From the NCBI GenBank assembly GCA_013397455.1, contig VYZB01000292.1, forward strand, positions 32,858-96,857: DNA of 64,000 nucleotides. The letters are read 5' to 3'. The notes beneath the pieces were generated by a model. That model was not told where the DNA came from and did no database searches. It saw only the letters and a list, made by a program, of their open reading frames with translations. Below, piece after piece: positions 25,501 through 38,297 of the stretch (position 1 is the stretch's first letter; each line of letters opens with the position of its first letter). Position numbers and translations under genes: made by a program. Origin of the DNA: Crotophaga sulcirostris. Taxonomy: Eukaryota > Chordata > Aves > Cuculiformes > Crotophagidae.

Positions 25501-26509
25501 TTTTCATAAAAGGCCATTAAAAAAAGATAATATACATATATTGTCCAACAGCCTTTGCAGCATTTTAGGAATCCCTATCTAACTAACTTCAGTATTGGGC
25601 AGTTCCCTTCCTCGAGGGTTTCTATGATGGGAACAGGGAATAAGGGAGTTTGTGATCTTGGATGTCCTGCCATGAGCAGCAGTAACTCTATCCAAGCCTG
25701 CGGTGTGACAAACGTGCATCGGGGTGTATCTAACAAATGTGGTCTTTATAAGGGACAAATCATAGCCCTGTCAAATGCTGCCAGAAGTCTACATTTATTT
25801 CACGTCCTCTTTTTCCCACTGAAAAGTTTTTGGACTTTTGTGTGGGATTTGTGTGTTGCTGTGATCTGGTCAGAGCTCCCAGCTCGAGCTGGTTTGCTGC
25901 ACATCCAGAACATTTTTACAGCATGTGTTGCCCAACCGCAGAGGCTACAGGCATAAAGCACATTCTCTTCTGACACCTAGCAGGGATATTTTTCTACGTA
26001 AATCAGTCTCTGTAATGTGACTCATTGCTCCCACACTTCATGGAAGTAGCAGGCTTAGTTTATTCTTGCATACCCCGGCAAGGACAACCATATTCCCAAA
26101 GCACTGGATTTACAAAGCTTATGTAAACGATCTGAAGCGCGAGCGTGATCAGGGTGATGCTTCCCAGCAATTCCCCACAGAAGATGACAGCTCAAACCCT
26201 GTCTTCCTCCCCAGTACCATGACATGAAAAACCAGTGCAGTTGACCTATGAGACAAATGTAGTAAGCAGGGATTTTTTAAGAAGTAGGAGGAACACAGAT
26301 CTCTAATATCTTTTTATCCACCACCATGAGCACATGAGTTTTGAAATCTGGGGTGGTAGAATTGCTACTAGCTGGATTTATTAGCCATCCCTTTCATTAA
26401 GGGGCTCAGACGATCTGATATATATCAGGTGATATCCCGAGGACTCAAATAATATCCTTATCATTTCCTGCTTCTGATCTGGGAGTCAAGCTTCCAACTT
26501 CTTTGCTCT

Positions 26510-26806
26510 TAGAATCATAGAATCGTTAAGGTTGGAAAAGACCTCTAAGCTCATCCAGCAACTACCTACTAAACCATGTCCCAAAGTGCCATGTCTGCAC
26601 ACTTCTTGAACCCCTCCAGGGATGATAACTCCACTGCTTCTCTGGGCAGCCTCTTCCAATGCTTCACCACGCTTCCAGTAAAGAAACTTTTCCTAATACC
26701 CAATCTAAACCTCCCCTGGCACAACTTGAGGCCATTTCCTCTCATCCTATCACTTATTGCTTGGGAGAAAAGACCAGCACCCACCTTGCTACAACCCCTA
26801 TCTCCA
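26510..26806 (-). mobile_element. CR1 LINE fragment, divergent subfamily
   Basis: The plus strand begins TAGAATCATAGAATCGTTAAG and continues 'gttggaaaagacctctaag', 'actaaaccatgtcccaaag', 'ccctccagggatgataactc' and 'ttcctaatacccaatctaa'. This is the antisense of a CR1 3' region. The GTTAAGGTTGGAAAAGACC start differs from the GGTTTGGGTTGGAAAGG type of most other copies here, so it belongs to another CR1 subfamily. It is 5'-truncated, with similarity ending near 26806. Confidence 0.9.
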
Positions 26807-28446
26807 GTCCAAAATCAGTGCTACCCACACATACAGCAGCACAATTATGTTGGCTTAAAGAAAAGTTTCCCTTCATGCAGAAATACGCAACTGTCAAGCT
26901 ACCATTTAGACTAGAGTCAGGAACAAGATACGTTTATCTTGCGCTCAGTTTTATCTGATACATTAGCTATGAAAATTATCAGACAAGCCAAATGTTCAGA
27001 CTAACATCTCGCTGTTGCGTCTAGCCACATAGTTTAAAGTCAAGTTCCAGTTAGCTGTGGTCTGAACAGATGCGACAGTCAAAAAACAGCTAATTATTCC
27101 CGATTCACGAATAACAATACCAAGGCAGAGGAGGGAAATATGTGACTGGTCTATAGTTTCTCAGAAAACTTGTAGCAGGTCCAGGAAGAAAATCTGGTGC
27201 TTCCATAAACTCGTACAGATCTAGTCACAACATTTTCCTTTCTACTTCAAATCACCTACAAACCCTGGAAATACATATTTGTGTTTCCAGTTTTGTTAAG
27301 ATGAAACTGTCATTGGGGAGCATGGGCAAATATGGTTAAAAATCATGATCCATGTTCAACTCTGCTCCTATCTGAGCATTCTGATCATAGAAATTGGTTG
27401 GGGCTCACATGTTCACAAATCCAGTTCCGCTGATCGCTGCTATAAATTTTCCCCCCATACACCAAAACTCATCCACACCCTTCTAAGAAAACTGTAAAAG
27501 CCACAAAACCTGTAACGTACCACAGCAGAGCTCAAAAAGTATTGCCAGTGTCTTAAATTATGTATGTGTTTCATAAAAATACCCAGAATGACAAAACACA
27601 AATATAAATCAATCCCTTCCCGGCCCTCTTTTCCCACCCAAATGAAATATTTTTTTCTCTACATGCTCTGGGCTGCCTACCCAAATCCCAGGATTTCAGA
27701 AGATCCAACACTAGCCATGGAACAAGCATACTGCATGAATCATTTGGATGTCACAGACCCTTTGATGTCTTTTGGAAATCAAAATTAGGCCTTGTAACCC
27801 TGAATCTTGACACTCTTTAAGATCGGGCACGCAATTCCTGTAAAAACAGAGAGACACACCCAAAATCCAACAAAATGAAGACACATGAAGGGTCTGGCTA
27901 TGGGGACACTGTGTCTAGGATTCTCATAAACACATGTTGATCTTGTTAGACTCTTACCAGCATATGTAATGAGACAGAAAAGAACCATGTAAATAACATT
28001 TCACAAAGTTATTCCAGGATGATGTTGCCATGACAAAGCAACCTTGTGCCATTCTACTCATTTGCAATGTCATCAAAGTCTCCCCAGATGTGTAACAAAC
28101 TGAGCTCTGACCCTCTGGTTCCCTGTGGTGCATACCCAGAACTAGAGGGACAGGAGGAAAATAGCTACTTTCCCTACTGGCTCTGCAGCTCCAGAGGGAG
28201 CTTGGGCTGCTGAGCAAGTCACAAGGACCACTTCAGGCCAGCGGGATGGAGATCTGGACCCACAAAGGAGTGCAATTTGAGGGTCATTGCAGAAGACCTC
28301 ACAGCTGCAAGGACTGAAAATCATCTCCCAAAATAACGAACATCCAAGTGAGCCACAGAAGCTAATGCATCAAGCTAAAAACTGCCTAAAATAGGCAAAA
28401 GGAAACTCAGAAACAAATACTCAGTTAAACCACACTGTCCTCCAGA

Positions 28447-28477
28447 AATTCACACACTAAATAACTGTGTGTGAATT
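28447..28477. repeat. Perfect 11-bp stem hairpin
   Basis: AATTCACACAC (28447-28457) and GTGTGTGAATT (28467-28477) are exact reverse complements around the 9-base loop TAAATAACT. The stem is too short for a microRNA precursor. No flanking pairing was seen. Confidence 0.75.
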
Positions 28478-29249
28478 GCTCATCCCTAGGAGACCAGGGC
28501 TTTGAGCGCCCTTCAGGAACTTTGGAAACTATTACCCTGTTCTGTCATAGCAAGAATTGCTCACAAGGGCTCAGTTACTCAGATAATTCGGCACCAATTT
28601 GCTCCTCCTTATCAAAACCAAATTGACTATGTTGAAAGCTGCTAGAAAGTTTAGCTTTGCCTCTCTATTATCAACTTCAAAGACTGAGGCCACAGACATC
28701 AGATGGGAAAGCCTTGCAGAGGAGCGAAGGACTTCTGAGGTTCAGATGATGCCATTGTGTTGAATTCAGTATCTCTGCCATCAGTTGGCTGTAGGAGACC
28801 CAAGAGGCATCATGGGTAGAAATTGTGTAAATTAAAGAAATGTCCTTTGAAGGTCTGCACATGGAGTCCATCTTTACTATCTGGCAGTTGGGTTTAAGCA
28901 TCTTTCTGCTACAAGGACTTAATATTATTTTTACTGGGGGACACAGTTCATTGGAGTTCTGATTATAAGCTCTCCTTCAACTCCTGCTGAGACATCAGGT
29001 TCAGAGGAGGCCCTTCAAACGGTATTTCCAGGATTCACATAAGTTTTTTGGGAATTGCTTTGCAAAGCTGATCAACAACATAGACCTGACTGATACCATA
29101 GTCCATGCCACAAACTCTAGGACAAACACCCCTGAGCTTCAGTGCAAGAGCTCATGCTTCGAGCTAGTCACATACATAGTCAATGGAGCTCTGTTATCTC
29201 CAAGGAGCTGAGCACTACCAGCATCCCTGCTACTCAGCCAGGACACCGA

Positions 29250-29348
29250 TGATCTGAGTTCTGCTTCTTGATGAGACCACAGAGCTGCCGGATGGCCAAA
29301 AGGAAATCACTGCTCTATGCTCTGGTTTCCTCATCTAGAAAATGCAGG
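29250..29348 (+). repeat. MIR-like ancient SINE remnant
   Basis: The stretch reads 'gatctgagttctgcttct', later 'aaaaggaaatcactgctc' and 'ctggtttcctcatctagaa'. These parallel, in order and roughly correct spacing, the MIR core 'gagttct... ', 'caaatcact' and 'cagtttcctcatctgtaaaa'. MIR-type SINEs are old in amniotes and survive as degraded pieces. Identity was judged by eye only, so this could be a partial chance match. Confidence 0.45.
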
Positions 29349-30195
29349 CACTGATCTCAAAATCCTTAAGGAAATAGTGCCACAAGCAGATCAAGAAATA
29401 GATAGTACCAAATCAGCGTTTTGCGATGCTACATAGTTATGACACAAAACAGCAGGATGTCAATGCAATTTTATAGTGATGGAAAATGCATTGACAGGAG
29501 CCTTTTAATGTGTAACTGAGAAGAAAAAAGAATAGAAAAACCAACCAGTTTCACATGAGGGGAAAGTTGGGAATGCACCGTACTCTGTACCCTCCCTTCT
29601 AAGCAAAACCAAAATGGAAGTGAAGTACAAGAGGGGCCTGTTATTTCAAATCTGAATGGAAAAATCCAGTCAACTCTCCCATGGCACTCACAGAGCAGAG
29701 GTTAAGAATGAGGGGCACAGAAGAAAGGGGAGTTGCAAGATAAGCTGCTTAGATCTACATCTCCCCATTTCCTCCATTGCTTTGCACTATAAACTTATGC
29801 AAATGTGTTTACTTTACATTTTATTTTGGTCTTAGCCACACAGTTGTCAGCCTGTATCAACATGTCAGTCTGTTTGTGAAAACAATCAACCCTTCATGGA
29901 AGGATTTCAGTAAAAACAGACAAAATGTTATGACATACAAAAAAACTTCCTAAACATGACAATAAAAGAAAAGCCACTAGAAGAGGATATGTTTTCCCTA
30001 GCAATTACACAGCTTAAAACAAAAGAAATCACTCAATACATTTTTTCCCCAAGCATAGAACAGTATTGGTTCACATCATATCATGTTCTTTCTTGAAGTA
30101 TCACACTGCAGGGAGGAAGATTGGCAGGGTGGGTGTGAGGAAAGAGATGTGGAGCCCATCAGCACTGCCCAAGCCACCCCAACAGCGTGAACCTC

Positions 30196-30442
30196 TCCAA
30201 TGGCTTTAAACTGGAAGGGGGAAGATTTAGATTAGACATTAGGAAGAAATTCTTCATGATGAGAGTGGCGAGACACTGGAACAGGTTGCCCAGGGAAGTC
30301 GTGGATACCCCATTCCTGGAGGTGTTCAAGGTCAGGTTGGATGGGACTTTAAGCACCCTGATCAAGTGGGAGGTGTCCCTGCCCATGGTAGAGAGTTGGA
30401 ACTGGGCTTTAAGTTCCCTTCCAAACCAAACCATTCCATGAT
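30196..30442 (+). mobile_element. CR1 LINE fragment (3' end, sense orientation)
   Basis: This copy is in the sense direction: 'ggctttaaactggaagggg', 'gacattaggaagaaattct', 'acactggaacaggttgccc', 'cctggaggtgttcaaggtc' and 'ccattccatgattt' at the 3' end. It retains only the last 250 bases, the common 5'-truncated form. The 84-codon open frame at 30187-30441 is a translation of this non-coding CR1 3' sequence and not a gene. Confidence 0.95.
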
Positions 30443-33188
30443 TTGATGGTCTTTTTGCCATATAAAATCCACAGGTGTCGGAGAGAAGTGGAACAGCCCC
30501 CTGCAGCAGGCACCAAGTTTGGGGACACATTAGCCCTGGCGTAGCCCTTTCGTTCTGTAAGGAATGGACGAGAGAGGACATGGGCAGGATGAGGGTGGTT
30601 TGATGGTGGGAAGGCAGCTGCAGAGAGCAAGGTACAGGGTTGGGTTATGACTGTGCTGGAGAGAGCTCTCAGGCACTCTGTTTCCCCATTTTTGTGGCAA
30701 CATCTGGCTCCGCTCTCTTATATCCTCCTTTTGCGCTGGACCAGACCACAGCATGGGGTGCTCCTCCACACTCTCGCAGCTGCACAGCACTGGTGAGGAA
30801 GATAATGGCGTCACAGCTTTGAGGAAATGTTGCTAGCAACCTGCTTGAGGATCACAGGGACAGAGAGGAATCTCAGACCTGAACTCCAAAGCCTCAGCTG
30901 TAGATACATGGGTTAAGCAGCAGTAGCGCAGTACTACAGCACCCTGTGCTCCATGGGCCACATTGGAGCTGAGATTCCTTCAGCCAGATCCATCACCTAC
31001 AGATCACCCATCTTTTGACCCTTTCTGTCACCTCCCACACAACTCTGTGAATCCTAGAGGCAACTGGAATACTGAAAAATTTCTGGACTGGCTCCTTACA
31101 CAGTTTGCCCAGATGAGACTAAGTCTGAGGCCAGGCAGGAAAGTGAATCTATTATTTATGAGTCTTTCCTACTTGGAAGTATGAGTTTGGTTTGTCAGGG
31201 CATCTCTTGATATTTTCTTCCAGGAAAAGAGAACCAGGAAAGACTCATTCCCTGCTCAATTATTGACATGGAACAGATCCCGAGTGTTAGTGATTGCATA
31301 TAGTAACAAGGAATAACAGCACAGGGTTGCAGCTATGGCCACCAATTCACCTTGATGAGCCAATGACCCTTTTGTTCAGAGCTGCTTTGCACACAAATGA
31401 GATTTTATGCTTTCCCTGTGAGGCTGAGTGCACTGCACTATAGTAAGGCAAAACATTAAGTGATAATTCAGGAGAAACAGCCACTTCAGTGCAAATTCCA
31501 TAGTGCTTGGTGCAAACTCCAACATGCCTGGAGCTGCCAGCCACCGAGACCTGCTACCAGAGTCACCAAGGAACCACCCAGGCACTTGGTACAAGCTCTG
31601 CTCTTGACACAAGGTTCAGCTATGACTAAGATGAGGGAACGCACATCCATAGATGCCTTCAGCTAGGAAACGCTGATTGAGGCGCCTCCATTACCCTAGG
31701 AGCTCTCAAAATCTTCCAACAAATAATTGAAAACATTCTGAGCATGAAAGCACCCCTGTCTGAGATGGAAAGTGTGCTGCAGAGCTTCCCCAGGCAGCTG
31801 GCACAGCTGGCATTGCTGTGTGGGTGTGTCCAGCGTGGCCAAGGAGCCATGGCTGGATCCTCACCAGTGCTACACCTGCTCGCAGGCAGCGCTGCCAGAT
31901 CCCACGCAACCTTACCCTGTTGCAGCTGCAGCTCTGCCCTGCTTCCCCCTCATGCTGAGAGGCTGGTGCTCCATTCCTGCAGAACCTACAGAGGGCATTG
32001 TGGGCAGGCGGTAGAGGATTCTCAAATAATTCATGTCTCAGCTGGTTGGGTGGACAATTTGGGTGAGCTGTCCTGTTGGCGCTGCTGTGGCCTCTGGGGG
32101 CAATGTCCAAGGGCAAGGAGTTGCTGCAAGCATGGAGGGAACACCTAAGTGCTAAGTCTGCAAGGAAACAGACCCAAACCATGAAAAGAAGGAGGTTTTA
32201 TCCCTCCCCTGCCAGGAAGCCTGTGTCTTTGTTGCAAGGGATTTCAGTTAATGTAATGAGAATGGTAAGGGCATGGAGACTAGCTTATACACAGGCTGCA
32301 ATCTTATTATTGTCAGTGGGCTGAAGCTGCCTCAGGTCAAGAATCACTAATTAATTACTAAATGAAATGTAGCTTTCGGGGCTGAGGCCCTCTTGCTCTG
32401 CACACACAGCATGTGAGAGTGGAGATGTCTCACTCAGGCACACGGCAGTGCCAAGCCAGCTTGGCATCCTTGGGTGATGCCCTCCTGCCCTTGGAGCTGA
32501 GGCATCAGCACAAATGGCCCAACATCTTCATTCTCCAGAGCAGACCTGAATGCTCAATACACCTGAAGTGACCAGTCCTGCAAGGTGGGGTGGCCGAGGC
32601 TACCAGAGAGCTCTCCAGAATGCAAGGCTTCAATTTTTTCGTACTGCTAAAACACCTGGAAAACCTTTTGGCTGTAATGTGCTCAGCTGGCAGCCTCTCT
32701 TGATTCTCAGATTGGGAAAAGCACTTTTTCCAGCCTTTGTCTAGTGTCCCAGAGCATCCCTCAACACTATGGGGCAGAAAGTGATTTCTAGGGGTTGGTA
32801 GCCTTTGTATCTACCTACCTTCATCAGCACATCCTCTCGGGTGGTAGGAAGCGTTTGACTCTGGCACCAGTAGAAGTCAGTCACCGCCTACTCTAGAAAT
32901 GCGTGGTTTCCCACTCCCTGCCACAGATATTCATGACATTCAAACTTGGATAACATACAGATTGGGGTCTCCTGAGGGCTAGCTTATCCCCAAGGGCACC
33001 TGTTCAAAATGAACTTGAATTGTAAGCTGTTTGTTTAATTTCCCATCACATTATTTGAAACTTTTGTAAGCTTGTGTGAGCAGTTGAGGTGGGAACTGGT
33101 ACTTGACCACCCCACAGAAGGAGATAATTTAAAGAGCAAGTGTATGGAGCTCGGCAAGACACAGTGAAATTTGCTTCATGCATGCTGT

Positions 33189-33224
33189 CCATGCAGGCAT
33201 GGCAGAGCCCATGAATGGGCTCTG
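33189..33224. repeat. Two adjacent perfect palindromes
   Basis: CCATGC-AG-GCATGG (33189-33202) is followed at once by a second inverted repeat with 10-base arms, CAGAGCCCAT (33203-33212) and ATGGGCTCTG (33215-33224), with spacer GA. Both are perfect. Two touching palindromes over 36 bases is unusual for unique sequence. No known protein site was matched with confidence. Confidence 0.75.
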
Positions 33225-36200
33225 AAAGACCAAAACCAGCTCATGGTGCATTGGCTCATGCATTTGAGTCCAAGAGGTGGATGAAATTCCAGGCTGTCCA
33301 AAGTCACAGGGTTTGTCTCTGCAATCGCTTTTAAGATCTGTCCTGTCTTCAAAACTGGAACTGCTACTGGTGGTTGTGTTCCCAACCTATTAGAGTGAGA
33401 GGGTCTTGGCTTTTGCCCAGGTTCTCTGAGAACCTCTTATCACTAGAATCTAAATCAGAGAACTAGAACAAGACTTCAAAGATATTGATAAAAAGAAACC
33501 AGTGACCTAATGTCACTTGAGTTTTCAGGCTATGCATTTCCACGGTAAGAATATTTCTTTTGTATATTTTGGAAGAAAATTTGTTCTTTTTCTAATAGAG
33601 TTCTCAGAAGAATAGTAACACTTCACTTCTCAAAATACTCTCATGACTTCAACATAATTTTAAATCATCAGAGTTCCATATCAGGCTGGAGTTACCAATC
33701 ACTGAAGTCAAGGGAAGTGTCTTCCTGGGGCAGCAACATCACTATTTCCCACAGAGGGATGGAAAAGTTGTTTTAATTCTCTTGATTCATCTTCCTGCCT
33801 TATTCTGTGTCTATGGATTCTTCTGTACTCCCAAGATGCAAGAGAGATGAGATGTGAATGAAGCTAACCTTGTACTCATTAGCTTTAAGAGTCTTCTGTC
33901 CCTTTCCCTGCACTGTCATTCACCTTCTCGGCCATCAAAAGCTTTCCCTCTTTCTGAGAGAATAAATATTCTTTGTAGATTGACCTTCACTGGTCAAATA
34001 CAGGTTCTGGCAGACTTATGAGGGCAAATACAGAGCAAACTACACAGCAGAATACATTTGCTTGTAGAATGGCATGGATACCAGGCAGCAATACCTCAGC
34101 TTGGTGAGAGAGAAACCACTCAAACACACCAACATCAAACGTGCACCAAAGCTCTGGGTGAAGATGGAGTTGCTGCTGTGGTCACTGAGCCATCTTAGCG
34201 TTGCTCTGGCTTCTGTGAGTAGAGGTGGTAGCAAAGAGTTGGTGGTGCAGGGTTTGGTTAGGGTGGGAGCACTACAAGCCTGAAGGTCACTCTGAAGGTG
34301 TGTACCACCCAGTCTTTACTGCAGTTATGATCTATGAAATGTAGATTCATAACTGATATTGACTTGCCTTTAGTTCTTAGGAAATATACCCTTAGACTCA
34401 GCTCCCAGCTCCAACAGAGAAGTTTTCAGGATGCATTGCTCTGAAAGTATAAATATCTTGGATTTACACATAAATAAGGTCTCTTTTTGCTCTTAATGAG
34501 TCCTTTCACAAACTATCCAGCTCTAACTGACCACTACAGCAGTCAGAGAGGGTGCTGTGATTTGCCGCTGGCACTCACAATGACAGACTTGTCCCCTTGA
34601 CCAGAGACATGAAGACTTTCTGAGCCGCTTCAGGCTGTGCAATTCTCATCCCTTTGGAAAAGAGCAGTCCTGTGTCTCTGAGTTACAAGTGAAATTGTTG
34701 CTTCACCTGAATTAAACCAGGAACAATTGAAGTTAACCGATAAGTCATGAAAGTGCTGCACTTAGCATCTGCTATGATAAAAACACAGCACATCCTCTCA
34801 GAATGACCTTGCAAAGTGTTTCAAAAGCAGAGAGCACAATGCAAGGTAGCTCTTAAATTACTGAGCATTAGAGGTATTGGGGGAAGGATGAGGCAGTTTG
34901 CTTCTAGTTTCTGACATAAACTAAGTCTTGCATTGCTCCAGCTTTGCTCGTTTCTCTAAACCCACAGATTATTTAATATCAAAGGGGAAGGCTTCAACCT
35001 GACTGAGAAACTGCAGGAATTCAGAGTGACCCGAAGGGAATTACAAGAATTCTGCTTGCTGATCAGATTAAAGAGAGAAGTGGCAGGGCTCCCAAGGGTC
35101 TTCTTATTCAACCTTTGCTGCCTACAATACTGTGCTTTGTCTTTGATTTCTGCTTTTTAAAATGATTCAGGTTACTGCACTGGAAACATCGCTGCCTCGG
35201 GAGACTTGTCTCCATCCTTGTTTCACCAAGACGGTAGGAACACCTGGCAGAAGTGAGATTGAGGGTGGATATTTCAGTGCCAGCCCTAGCACATATTTTT
35301 GCTTCCCGTTGCCCTTGATATGATCAAATCTCTGCCATGCCATTTTCTAAAGGAGCAACAGCATATAAAATCATTCACCCTCCTCATGGCCAAAGTTGCA
35401 AACCATACTATGAAGAAGGAAGGTAGCTCCAGTGTTTTTTGCAAGTCTGCAATATTTTTAACTAGCAACCTGGGCTGGCTTCAAGAATGTATTTTAGCAA
35501 GAGTAGGGATGCACAGCACTCTCCTCATTTGGGTGTTTTCCCTCTTTCTTTAGGGCCAAAGCATCACCTGGTACCCGAATGCTGCCATCCATCTTTCCAA
35601 AGGAGAGTGGTCATTATTGAGAACTACCTCCCAAAAGACTTCACCGAAAACATATAATGCAATTAGAAAGTCCAAGACAAGTCTGCTCAGTTATGCTCCT
35701 GCTGGACTAAGCTGGCTTAGTAGTCAGGAAGGTAGAAGAGCACTTCGCCAAACAGTCAAACTGAAAGAGGAGACAGGCTGCTAATGCAGTTGTTGTGTTA
35801 GAAGCTATGGAAAGAACCCAGAAGGGCAGAGGCTGATGTGACGGATAGTTACACACATCTCACAGTTTGAGATGGCACCCTCAGAACACCAAACTGCAGG
35901 GTTTTTTCCTCCTAAGAATCCTTTTTTTAATACTAAGGGCTATTTAACGCATTTGACAGGACCAAATACAGATGTCCAACAACTCAATCTTAACAGCAAC
36001 TTCCATCAAGCCGTTCTACTCTGCATCCACAGATCCTTATCTGCTCATCTTGCTCATCTCTAAATTTGCCTCAATTTAGGGAAACTCATCAAATTCTACT
36101 GTATGTCACTACCATCCATGACTCATTGCTACTCCTAAGCATCTCTGAAAGGCAGGGCATGTTAAGCCAAATTCACCCTCAACTCCAATGACGCTACTTC

Positions 36201-37705
36201 AGCAGGATAAATCTGACTCACTGAGCCAGTTGCTGAAGGCCAAGTGAATTTGATGCATTTCATCCTCATCTGCAGTTCCTTCTCATTCTACCTAACGCAT
36301 TTAGGTAGCAACTTTTGGTGGAGAAGCCTTTGATCTCTGAAATTTCTGCTCCGTTTCCGTGGTGACATGTATAACCCTCATGATCGTGAATGGACCCTAC
36401 TGTTTTCCTCCCATCACCTTCTTCCCTAAATTACTTCTACCTGACAATGTCGGCAAAGCAAGGCCATCTGCACAGCTTCCACCTACCTTTAGACAAAAAT
36501 TAACTGCAGAAATTTGCCTTTCCCCTCCAACTCCTGGAAAATGAAATAGCTTAATGACTCGGAACAATCCCCTGAAGGAGGGCAGGTAATTCTAGGGTTC
36601 ATCACTGGGACGAGTACACTCTGATTTACCAGTCACCCCTCTTTCAAATGAATAAACAGAATATTTCCCTTGTTTCTGTTTTGATCCCTACGCCTCCATA
36701 ATTCTGGTTTTCACCATTAGTCTAATGAGCAAAATCAACTGTGTTCCATCCCTCTCTGCTCCTGAGGAGAGCTTTCAAGGGGCATAAATTGGCATTGCAG
36801 CAGGGTGTAAATGGGTTCAAAATGCACAGAGATGAGAACCTGGCTGAACAAGAGCTGCAGGGCTCAAGACATTTGGCATGCTGGTTGCCTCAGTGGCTTC
36901 CCGCAGAAAGCACGATTCTGGGTAAGCAGCACAGCAGGGTTTCGTCATTACCCGCCGTGAAACTCAAGAGGGGGAAAAAGCAAAAAATCAAAGGAGGGCG
37001 GGAGGTGAAAAGAAGGCAAAAGGGTGCCTTCAGGGCTCCTTTCATGCAGCTCGCTTCATGAGCCACCAGTCAAGGCTCCTGAGCAGGAACAGAGACGCCA
37101 TTCAGCTCAAATCTGGATGTTATCCCAGGGCACCAGGGACACCACTAAAGGGAAAGTTTTGACAGGTGAAATGACCTTAATATAATTAGCCCTGCCAGCC
37201 CCTCCTTCCTCTGCCTCCTTCACCTTGCCATGAAAACGGTAGCCTTTTAATGAGATCCTTTTCCCCCCTGTAATGCAATACTGCTGGTTCTCCAATCTTT
37301 CGCTCGTGCATTTCAAACAGGACATACATGATCTCCTCTGTCTTTTCTCTCCCCTCTCACGCCAGGCTAGATGGACATCTAGAGATATTGCCATTGAGTC
37401 TCCTGCTGCTGGCTGGGGTGGGGGTTATTGTTAGAGAAAAGGCTGAAAGGAACCCCAGTAATAGAATGACTTGGCCTACAAGTCAAATCTCCCTTGATGA
37501 ACAATCAGACACAAATGTCAATAACAATTAGATTGGCCAAGGGCTCCAGTCACTTAGGACTTCAGTTTTCCATCTACAGTGCTCAAAATGAAACCCTCAG
37601 TACTGTGATCTCCAAATCAGGTTTGGCATCATGAATGAAAAGACATCAACAATAATATTATTAAAAGGTTGATGGCAGAATAAGAGCAAAAGACAGACAA
37701 TGGGG

Positions 37706-37740
37706 GTGTGTGCGTGCGTCCACACGCGCATGCGCACACA
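37706..37740. repeat. Alternating purine-pyrimidine tract (Z-DNA type)
   Basis: Two alternating blocks, GTGTGTGCGTGCGTC (37706-37720) and CACACGCGCATGCGCACACA (37721-37740), meet with the phase changing at their junction. The outer parts TGTGTGCG and CGCACACA are complementary, so a hairpin is also possible. CpG is kept at several positions. Z-DNA formation is inference. Confidence 0.75.
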
Positions 37741-38297
37741 GGAGAAGGGAAATAAAAAAAGTGAGAGCTGATGTAAAAATCCATCAAGATATGAAAGCAA
37801 TCCTGCCTAAAGAATGTTTTAAACTGCCTCAGATTCTCCTCCCAGGCAAGTTGTGCTCCTCTGGGCTTTAAAATTTCCACCTCCTCCTGTCCAACATATC
37901 AAGCACGGGAAGCAAACGAAGGGAAGAAGGTCCTTAAGTGCAGGCTGTATTTTTTCCTGTTCCTAAATTGTAAATATACAGTGGAGGCAAGAAATGCCCA
38001 ATCTAATTAAGAGCAGTTGAGAAGTATGGAGACAGGGTCCTCCCAATGGGAATGCTGCAGGTTAAAGAGGTTAAAAAGAGGAATGTTCTACCTAATGAGG
38101 GAAGTTTAACATTGTGAGAACACTTCCCACTGGTGAGGCAGGATGGGAAGAAGGGAATTAAAGATGTAGAAGATGCCATTCGATGGCAAGAGCAGGTGGG
38201 TGTTTGACTTCAGTGATAAGTGAAGCGAGGGCAAGATCTTAATGGGTTGCAACTCAGGGTAGCAGCATAAACCATAGTCCTAATGGGATCCTGCATT

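Larger units (their letters stand above)
12783..26509. other. Single-copy stretch without a supported gene
   Basis: Nearly 14 kb without a CR1 copy or a convincing gene. It contains a large interrupted inverted repeat at 14297-14357, a candidate splice-flanked exon at 16420-16474, a perfect 18-bp palindrome at 16492-16509, short homopolymer runs (for example near 16230-16265), and weaker splice-flanked open blocks at 13787-13855 (plus) and 20874-21047 (minus). A possible very old MIR-like remnant lies near 23868-23990. The longest open frame, 14349-14885 on the minus strand (178 codons), resembles no known protein. Confidence 0.65.
26807..30195. other. Single-copy stretch without a supported gene
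   Basis: About 3.4 kb of AT-rich sequence. It contains a perfect hairpin at 28447-28477 and a MIR-like remnant at 29250-29348. An octamer-type ATGCAAAT occurs at about 29797-29804. No open frame is convincing. Confidence 0.65.
30443..38297. other. Single-copy stretch without a supported gene
   Basis: Nearly 8 kb without a recognisable gene. A moderately GC-rich part at about 31700-32180 gives overlapping open frames on both strands (up to 158 codons), which is typical of a GC-rich shadow and not of a gene. Other items are back-to-back palindromes at 33189-33224, a splice-flanked open block at 35554-35781, and a Z-DNA-type tract at 37706-37740. Nothing else was resolved. Confidence 0.65.

Noticed and set aside
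31706..32182. Overlapping 158- and 134-codon frames on both strands
   Set aside because: A GC-richer patch lowers stop-codon frequency on both strands; neither translation resembles a protein family.
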